DNA of 9,004 nucleotides, from assembly GCA_002297415.1 (NCBI GenBank), contig DBKZ01000089.1, positions 1-9,004 of the forward strand, read 5' to 3'. The notes beneath the pieces are model-generated. The model saw nothing but the letters and a program-made list of their open reading frames with translations, had not been told where the DNA came from and did no database searches. The position numbers were made by a program, and so were the translations under genes. Shown here one piece after another: positions 5,035 through 9,004 of the stretch (positions are counted from its first letter, which is position 1; every line of letters begins with the position of its first letter). This DNA comes from Ruminococcaceae bacterium UBA737 (GTDB lineage Bacteria > Bacillota > Clostridia > Oscillospirales > Acutalibacteraceae).

Positions 5035-5068
5035 ATTATATAATAACAGATTTAAAATATTTTGTCTA
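5035..5068 (-). promoter_or_regulatory. Putative promoter of rhaB
   Basis: On the minus strand TAGACA (5063-5068), 17 bp and TATTAT (5040-5045) give ten of twelve consensus bases. A TATAAT (5035-5040) overlaps the -10 but lacks a well-spaced -35. The -35 overlaps that of the divergent gene. Confidence 0.5.
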
Positions 5069-5090
5069 TCAAAATATCAAAAATTATGGT
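5062..5090 (+). promoter_or_regulatory. Putative promoter of the FkbM methyltransferase gene
   Basis: TTGTCT (5062-5067), 17 bp and TATGGT (5085-5090): four of six matches in each box, so a modest promoter. It would start near 5097 and leave a leader of about 28 nt with GGGAG at 5114-5118. A TATAAT at 5106-5111 is too close to the start codon to be the -10. Confidence 0.4.
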
Positions 5091-5124
5091 AAAATGAAAC
5101 ATATTTATAATACGGGAGAAAAAT

Positions 5125-6156
5125 ATGATAAAAGATTTATGGTCAAGGCTGAAAGTCTCGGACAAGCCGATAATTCTTTACGGCATGGGAAACGGTGCCG
5201 ATAAAATACTCAATGTGCTAGAAATAAAAGGCATTAAAGCAGACGGAATTTTTGCAAGCGACGGATTTGTAAGGGACAAGGTCTTTCGCGGCTTTCACAT
5301 TGAAAATCTGAAATATTTTGAGGATAAATACAAGGATTTTACGGTTTTATTATGCTTCGGCTCGGCAAGGGACGAGGTTATAGCTAATATTAAAAAAATA
5401 AAATCAAAGCATGAGCTTTATGCGCCCGATGTGCCTGTTTACGGGAAAAATTTGTTTGATATGGAATTTGCTTTAAAAAACCGAGAGCGGTTAGAATGGG
5501 TTTACGGTATGCTTGCGGATGAAATTTCTAAAAAGACATTTAAAAACACCGTTCTTTATAAAATCACGGGAGACATAGATTATCTTTTTGACTGCGAGGT
5601 AAATCAGGACGAGCCTTACGAAAGCTTTTTTAAGCTTTCCGAAAGTGAAAATTACTTGGATTTAGGCGCTTACCGCGGAGACACCGTAAGCGATTTTTTA
5701 AGACGGGTTAAGAGCTATTCTTCAATAACCGCTGTGGAGCCGGATATTAAGAATTTCAAAAAGCTCGAAAATTATGCCAAGGCTTTAGAAAAAACAACCT
5801 TGATAAACGCCTGCGTACTTGACAGCCGCAAAGCGGTGAGCTTTGACATGACCTCATCGCGCGGCTCAAGCGCGGGAAAGGGAAGCTATGAAATAAAATC
5901 GGTCAATGTTGACAGCATTTGTAAAAATGCAACCTTTATCAAAGCAGACATTGAGGGCGCGGAGCTTAAAATGCTTGACGGTGCCAAAGAGGTTATAACC
6001 GAAAACAAGCCGAAAATGGCAATTTCCTGCTACCACCGAAGCGAGGATCTTTTCACCCTGCCCGAAAAGGTTTTAAATATAAACGGAAAATATAAAATTT
6101 TTATGAGACACTTTAAAAGCCTTCCTGCGTGGGACACATGCTTTTATTTTGTATGA
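5125..6156 (+). CDS. FkbM-family SAM-dependent methyltransferase with N-terminal Rossmann-like domain
   Basis: A 343-aa cytoplasmic protein with two parts. Residues about 15-110 look like a nucleotide-binding Rossmann-type domain (IILYGMGNGADKILNVLE, 16-33; TVLLCFGSARDEVI, 73-86) of the kind found ahead of methyltransferase or sugar-modifying modules. Residues about 174-343 are FkbM-type: SAM motif I YLDLGAYRGDTVSDFL (177-192), the acidic end of strand 2 AVEPD (203-207), and FIKADIEGAELKMLDGA (271-287), diagnostic of the family. FkbM enzymes O-methylate sugars, polyketides and other small molecules; the substrate here is unknown. GGGAG at 5114-5118 supports the start. It is divergent from rhaB, and the rny promoter begins 4 bp past its stop. 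With no glycan cluster alongside, a role in surface glycan methylation is only a guess. Confidence 0.85.
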   Translation: MIKDLWSRLKVSDKPIILYGMGNGADKILNVLEIKGIKADGIFASDGFVRDKVFRGFHIENLKYFEDKYKDFTVLLCFGSARDEVIANIKKIKSKHELYAPDVPVYGKNLFDMEFALKNRERLEWVYGMLADEISKKTFKNTVLYKITGDIDYLFDCEVNQDEPYESFFKLSESENYLDLGAYRGDTVSDFLRRVKSYSSITAVEPDIKNFKKLENYAKALEKTTLINACVLDSRKAVSFDMTSSRGSSAGKGSYEIKSVNVDSICKNATFIKADIEGAELKMLDGAKEVITENKPKMAISCYHRSEDLFTLPEKVLNINGKYKIFMRHFKSLPAWDTCFYFV

Positions 6157-6159
6157 TAC

Positions 6160-6188
6160 TTGACAGTAAGCCTATAAAATGATAAAAT
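6160..6188 (+). promoter_or_regulatory. Promoter of rny
   Basis: TTGACA (6160-6165), 17 bp and TAAAAT (6183-6188): eleven of twelve consensus bases. It starts 4 bp past the upstream stop codon and predicts a 5' leader of about 150 nt. Confidence 0.8.
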
Positions 6189-6194
6189 TAGATT

Positions 6195-6342
6195 GGTAAA
6201 TTCTACTATGTGTTAAAAGCTATGGCGAGCTTTATATCACACTGTTAAAATTTTTATCCGGTGGGAAATACGGTCACCGTCCGGTCAGATAGTTCTAAAA
6301 AGCCGGTAAATATCCGTTTTTTATATTGGAGGTTAATATTTA
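6195..6342 (+). promoter_or_regulatory. Structured 5' leader of rny
   Basis: About 148 nt between the predicted start and the rny ATG. Stem 1 is AAAGCT/AGCTTT (6216-6221 with 6228-6233), extendable by GTGT/ACAC (6210-6213 with 6239-6242). Stem 2 is CGGTG/CACCG (6259-6263 with 6275-6279), or alternatively CCGG/CCGG (6258-6261 with 6281-6284). A downstream CCGT followed by a T6 run at about 6317-6325 could pair with ACGG (6270-6273) to give a weak terminator-like fold. GGAGG at 6328-6332 is the ribosome binding site. No known riboswitch class was recognised. Confidence 0.5.
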
Positions 6343-7899
6343 ATGGACTCAGTAGTTATTCGGATTGTAATTCCGGTAGCTGTCGGTCTGGTTCTTGCGG
6401 TAATAGGGTTTATTTTAGGCTCAATTCACCGCCGCAAATCCGCCGAAAAGGCTATCGGTTCAGCTGAAGACGAGGCAAAGCGCATTTTAAACGACGCAAT
6501 GCGTGTTGCAGAAACCAAGAAAAAAGAAACTCTTCTTGAAGCAAAGGAAGAAATTCACCAGTTAAGACAGGACACTGAAAAAGAGCTTCGCGAGCGCAGA
6601 AGTGAAATTCAGCGTCAGGAGCACAGGCTCCAGCAAAAGGAAGAAACCCTTGACAGAAAGACTGACAACATCGAGGTCAAGGAAGAAAAGCTTGCCGCCC
6701 GTTCCAAGGAAATTGACGAAAGAATGGCGGAATGCGAGCAAATAAAGCGCAGTCAGCTTGACATGCTCGAAAAAATATCGGGCTTTTCTAAGGATCAGGC
6801 GAAAGCTGAGCTTTTAAACGCGCTTGACGGAGAGCTTACTCACGAAAAGGCCGTCAAGATAATGGATTACGAGCAGCGCACAAAGGACGAGGCTGACGAA
6901 ATCGCAAAGGAAATCATCGGCAGAGCAATTCAGCGCTGTGCCGCCGACCATTCTTCGGAAATGACCGTTTCGGTAGTTCCGCTTCCCAATGATGAAATGA
7001 AGGGAAGAATCATCGGCCGAGAGGGCAGAAACATAAGAGCTATTGAAAACGCAACGGGCGTTGATTTAATTATTGACGATACACCCGAAGCGATAACCGT
7101 TTCAAGCTTTGAGCCGATAAGAAGAGAAATCGCAAGAAGAACGCTTGAAAAGCTCGTTATTGACGGAAGAATTCATCCTGCAAGAATTGAGGAAACCGTT
7201 GCAAAGGCTACCGCAGAGGTTGACGCTATTATCAAGCAGGAGGGCGAGCGTGCGATGATTGAATCGGGCGTTCAGAATCTTCACCCTGAGCTTATAAAGC
7301 TTTTAGGCCGTCTGCATTTCCGCACAAGCTACGGACAGAATGTTTTAAACCACTCTCTTGAAGTCTGCCACCTTTCGGGGCTTATCGCGGCAGAGCTCGG
7401 AGCGGATATTACTCTTGCAAAGCGCGCGGGACTTTTACATGATATCGGAAAGGCTATCGATCATGAGCAGGAGGGCTCGCACATTCAGCTCGGCGTTGAG
7501 GCGGCAAAGAAATACCGCGAAAGCGAAGCTGTTATCCATGCCATTCACGCTCACCACGGCGATGTTGAAGCAAAGACCGTTATAGCCTGCATTGTTCAGG
7601 CGGCTGACGCGATTTCTGCGGCACGACCGGGAGCGAGAAGAGAAAACATTGAAAATTACATCAAGAGACTTGAAAAGCTTGAGGAAATCGCCAATTCCTT
7701 CAGCGGAGTAGAGGACTCCTATGCAATTCAGGCAGGAAGAGAGATAAGAATTATTGTTAAGCCCGAGGTCATCAGCGACGACCAGATGGTGATAATCGCT
7801 CATCAGATTGCCGAAAAAATCGAAAACGAGCTTGAATACCCCGGTCAGATAAAGATAAATCTTATCAGGGAAAACAGAGCCGTAGATTATGCAAAATAG
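6343..7899 (+). CDS. rny: Ribonuclease Y
   Basis: A 518-aa membrane-anchored endoribonuclease that starts mRNA decay in many Firmicutes and can associate with other degradosome-like proteins. Domains in order: one N-terminal transmembrane helix (about 4-27, rich in V/I/L/G); a long charged coiled coil (about 35-145); a KH RNA-binding domain with GRIIGREGRNIRAIE (221-235); and an HD domain with NHSLEV (His337), LLHDIGK (His366-Asp367) and AADAISAARPG (Asp422), the metal-binding catalytic centre; then a C-terminal tail (about 455-518). Length and motifs are those of a full, intact family member. The start is set by GGAGG at 6328-6332. It has its own promoter and leader, so its level may be regulated after initiation. 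Its left neighbour, the methyltransferase gene, gives no functional link. Confidence 0.97.
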   Translation: MDSVVIRIVIPVAVGLVLAVIGFILGSIHRRKSAEKAIGSAEDEAKRILNDAMRVAETKKKETLLEAKEEIHQLRQDTEKELRERRSEIQRQEHRLQQKEETLDRKTDNIEVKEEKLAARSKEIDERMAECEQIKRSQLDMLEKISGFSKDQAKAELLNALDGELTHEKAVKIMDYEQRTKDEADEIAKEIIGRAIQRCAADHSSEMTVSVVPLPNDEMKGRIIGREGRNIRAIENATGVDLIIDDTPEAITVSSFEPIRREIARRTLEKLVIDGRIHPARIEETVAKATAEVDAIIKQEGERAMIESGVQNLHPELIKLLGRLHFRTSYGQNVLNHSLEVCHLSGLIAAELGADITLAKRAGLLHDIGKAIDHEQEGSHIQLGVEAAKKYRESEAVIHAIHAHHGDVEAKTVIACIVQAADAISAARPGARRENIENYIKRLEKLEEIANSFSGVEDSYAIQAGREIRIIVKPEVISDDQMVIIAHQIAEKIENELEYPGQIKINLIRENRAVDYAK

Positions 7900-7900
7900 C

Positions 7901-7929
7901 TTGACAAATCGAAAAAGCGATTGTATAAT
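7901..7929 (+). promoter_or_regulatory. Perfect consensus promoter between rny and panE
   Basis: TTGACA (7901-7906), a 17-bp spacer and TATAAT (7924-7929) match consensus fully. It begins one base past the rny stop. The spacer contains AATCG/CGATT, a 5-bp inverted repeat that might be an operator. Predicted start is near 7936, about 10 nt before a strong terminator hairpin. Confidence 0.85.
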
Positions 7930-7935
7930 AAATAA

Positions 7936-7990
7936 GCTTTAAGGCAAGGATGTCTTTAGAAGATTTCTAAGGACATCCTTTTAATTTTTT
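7936..7990 (+). ncRNA. Candidate tiny RNA or leader transcript ending at the 7946-7990 terminator
   Basis: If the consensus promoter is used and the hairpin works, the product is a transcript of about 50-55 nt consisting of roughly 10 nt of leader and a terminator stem. This could be a stable small RNA or an attenuated panE leader. No conserved RNA family was recognised and there is no short peptide frame in front of the stem. This is a prediction from the arrangement only. Confidence 0.35.
7946..7990 (+). terminator. Strong intrinsic terminator between rny and panE
   Basis: AAGGATGTCTTTAGAA (7946-7961) pairs with TTCTAAGGACATCCTT (7965-7980): 16 bp with one G-U and a very small loop. It is followed by TTAATTTTTT (7981-7990). 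It would end rny transcripts but lies downstream of a new promoter, so it also acts on transcripts entering panE. Confidence 0.88.
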
Positions 7991-8009
7991 AAAAGAAAGC
8001 GGAATGATT

Positions 8010-8924
8010 ATGAAAATAGGTATTATCGGAGCTGGAGCAATGGGCTGTCTTTACGCAAGCCTTTTAAGCAAAAATAATGATGTAACACTGCTTGATGTCA
8101 GCGAAACCGCAGTTAAAGCGATTAACGAAAAGGGAATAACCATGACCTCGGCTGACAGCAAGGAAAAGAAAACCTACAGGGTTAAGGCTGCCTTCAGCGG
8201 AGAGCTTGAAGAGGCGCCCGAGCTTTTAATAGTATTTGTCAAGGATACCGCAACAAGGGCGGCTTTAAAAACAAACGCAGGACTTATAAAGGAGCACACT
8301 ATTCTTTTATCCTTGCAGAACGGACTCGGAAATTTTGAGATAATGGAAGAATTTGCCGATAAAAATCAAATCCTTTTAGGCACCACAAAGCACAACTGCG
8401 TAAGCTTAAACGCAGGCGAAATTTATCATTCGGGCTCAGGGATAACGCATTTAGGCTCGCCTGCCGGAAACAAAGAGGCGGCACAAAAAATTACAGATAT
8501 CTTTAACGCCTGCGATATTGAAGCCGAAGCATGCGATGATGTTAAAAGGCTCCTTTGGCAAAAGCTTTTTATAAATATGACTATAAACTCCGTAACCTCT
8601 CTGCTTGACGCGAACATAAGCATTATTTCGGATTCACAAAACGCTTCAAATGCGGCAAAAAAGCTTATCGAAGAGGCGGCAAGGGTTGCCGAGGCGGACG
8701 GAGAAAAATTCGACGCGGAGCAGGTTTACAGCGAGGTAATAACCACCGCAAAGGTTTTAGGAACCGGAAAAGCCTCAATGTGTCAGGATATGGAAAACAA
8801 GCGCAAAACCGAAATTGACTTTATAAACGGAGCGGTCGTCCGCTTAGGCAAAAAATACGGAATTGAAACTCCTTACCATTCCCTGATTGTCGACCTTATT
8901 CATGCAAAGGAAAGCTTATTTTAG
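8010..8924 (+). CDS. panE: 2-dehydropantoate 2-reductase (ketopantoate reductase, ApbA/PanE family)
   Basis: A 304-aa NADPH-dependent reductase converting 2-dehydropantoate to (R)-pantoate for pantothenate and CoA synthesis. The N-terminal Rossmann domain starts MKIGIIGAGAMGCLYA with GxGxxG at 7-12. The catalytic region has WQKLFINMTIN with Lys185, Asn189 and Asn193, spaced like E. coli Lys176, Asn180 and Asn184. The C-terminal helical domain has KASMCQDMENKRKTEIDFIN, where Ser256 and Glu268 match E. coli Ser244 and Glu256 in spacing. I chose the ATG at 8010 because GGA at 8001-8003 is well spaced and family members begin MKI; an ATG two codons earlier (8004) directly abuts that weak site. 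The ribosome binding site is poor. Other pan genes are absent here. The family includes relatives acting on other 2-keto acids, so the substrate is likely rather than certain. Confidence 0.88.
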   Translation: MKIGIIGAGAMGCLYASLLSKNNDVTLLDVSETAVKAINEKGITMTSADSKEKKTYRVKAAFSGELEEAPELLIVFVKDTATRAALKTNAGLIKEHTILLSLQNGLGNFEIMEEFADKNQILLGTTKHNCVSLNAGEIYHSGSGITHLGSPAGNKEAAQKITDIFNACDIEAEACDDVKRLLWQKLFINMTINSVTSLLDANISIISDSQNASNAAKKLIEEAARVAEADGEKFDAEQVYSEVITTAKVLGTGKASMCQDMENKRKTEIDFINGAVVRLGKKYGIETPYHSLIVDLIHAKESLF

Positions 8925-8927
8925 ATT

Positions 8928-8955
8928 AAAAAAATCGAGGTAAGTGCTTACCTCG
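8928..8955 (-). terminator. Minus-strand intrinsic terminator between panE and a convergent gene
   Basis: CGAGGTAAG (8936-8944) and CTTACCTCG (8947-8955) form an 8-9-bp stem with a 2-4-nt loop. On the minus strand it is followed by A and then TTTTTTT (8928-8934). The plus strand has no T-run after the stem, so it mainly ends transcripts coming from the right, beyond the window. Confidence 0.75.
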
Positions 8956-9004
8956 GGTTGAGAGTGTCAACAAAGTCGACACTCTCTTGGACGGGAATGC
9001 CGTT
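8948..9004 (-). CDS. Possible C-terminal end of a convergent gene (partial, unrecognised)
   Basis: The minus strand is open from the window edge for 18 codons and ends at a TAA lying inside the terminator stem (8948-8950); the tail reads NGIPVQESVDFVDTLNPR. A stop codon set inside a terminator hairpin with a U7 run is compatible with a real gene end, but the frame is too short to prove coding. A second minus-strand frame is open here too, and the region also forms a hairpin that may be a repeat. Function unknown. Confidence 0.25.
   Translation of the reverse strand, partial: NGIPVQESVDFVDTLNPR
8960..8986. repeat. Inverted repeat GAGAGTGTC/GACACTCTC near the window end
   Basis: A perfect 9-bp inverted repeat (8960-8968 with 8978-8986) that can be lengthened by two more pairs after one mismatch, leaving an AAA loop. 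No T-run follows on the plus strand. It lies 4 bp past the terminator stem at 8936-8955. It could be a repeat element, a protein site or chance structure in coding DNA. Confidence 0.5.

Noticed and set aside
5106..5111. TATAAT as the -10 box of the methyltransferase gene
   Set aside because: Transcription would begin at about 5118, inside the ribosome binding site.
6250..6325. Riboswitch in the rny leader
   Set aside because: The short GC stems did not fit the conserved cores of the classes I compared by eye, so it is reported only as an unassigned leader.

Overview
The window looks like chromosomal DNA of an anaerobic, low-to-moderate GC Gram-positive bacterium, most likely a gut clostridium of the Oscillospiraceae/Ruminococcaceae type. 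This is inferred from gene content (rpsU-yqeG, ribonuclease Y, a DUF6809-like small protein), AGGAG-type ribosome binding sites, near-consensus TTGACA/TATAAT promoters and GC-rich stem-loop repeats between genes. I cannot name a species.

Left part (1-1072): intergenic DNA with a palindromic repeat and a 7-bp tandem repeat; a divergent pair made of a small XRE-type repressor (minus) and an 84-aa DUF6809-like protein (plus), sharing a control region with a perfect 10-bp inverted repeat across both putative -10 boxes; then about 320 bp without a gene, packed with stem-loop repeats. Middle left (1073-2760, all minus): rpsU from a strong promoter, a terminator, then yqeG (HAD phosphatase) and an endonuclease IV-like TIM-barrel gene. 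The terminator abuts the yqeG ribosome binding site, so the last two genes probably depend on read-through. Middle (2760-5003, minus): a featureless AT-rich stretch, a decayed C-terminal piece of a GH31 glycosidase, two tandem terminators, tRNA-Leu(GAG) with a consensus promoter, and a complete rhamnulokinase gene that appears alone, without rhaA or rhaD beside it.

Right part (5125-8924, plus): a two-domain FkbM-type methyltransferase, ribonuclease Y (membrane-anchored mRNA decay endonuclease) behind its own promoter and a roughly 150-nt structured leader, and a ketopantoate reductase (panE-type, pantothenate/CoA synthesis). Between rny and panE a perfect consensus promoter is followed almost at once by a 16-bp terminator hairpin, which could be a tiny RNA or an attenuator. 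The window ends in two hairpins, one of which is a minus-strand terminator that probably marks the end of a convergent gene mostly outside the window.

Most of the window is ordinary core and accessory metabolism. I see no CRISPR array, intact insertion sequence, defence operon or clear novel multigene system. The best unexplained items are the promoter-terminator unit at 7901-7990, the stem-varying repeat family (20-52, 771-885, 1020-1053), the rny leader and the symmetric XRE operator.
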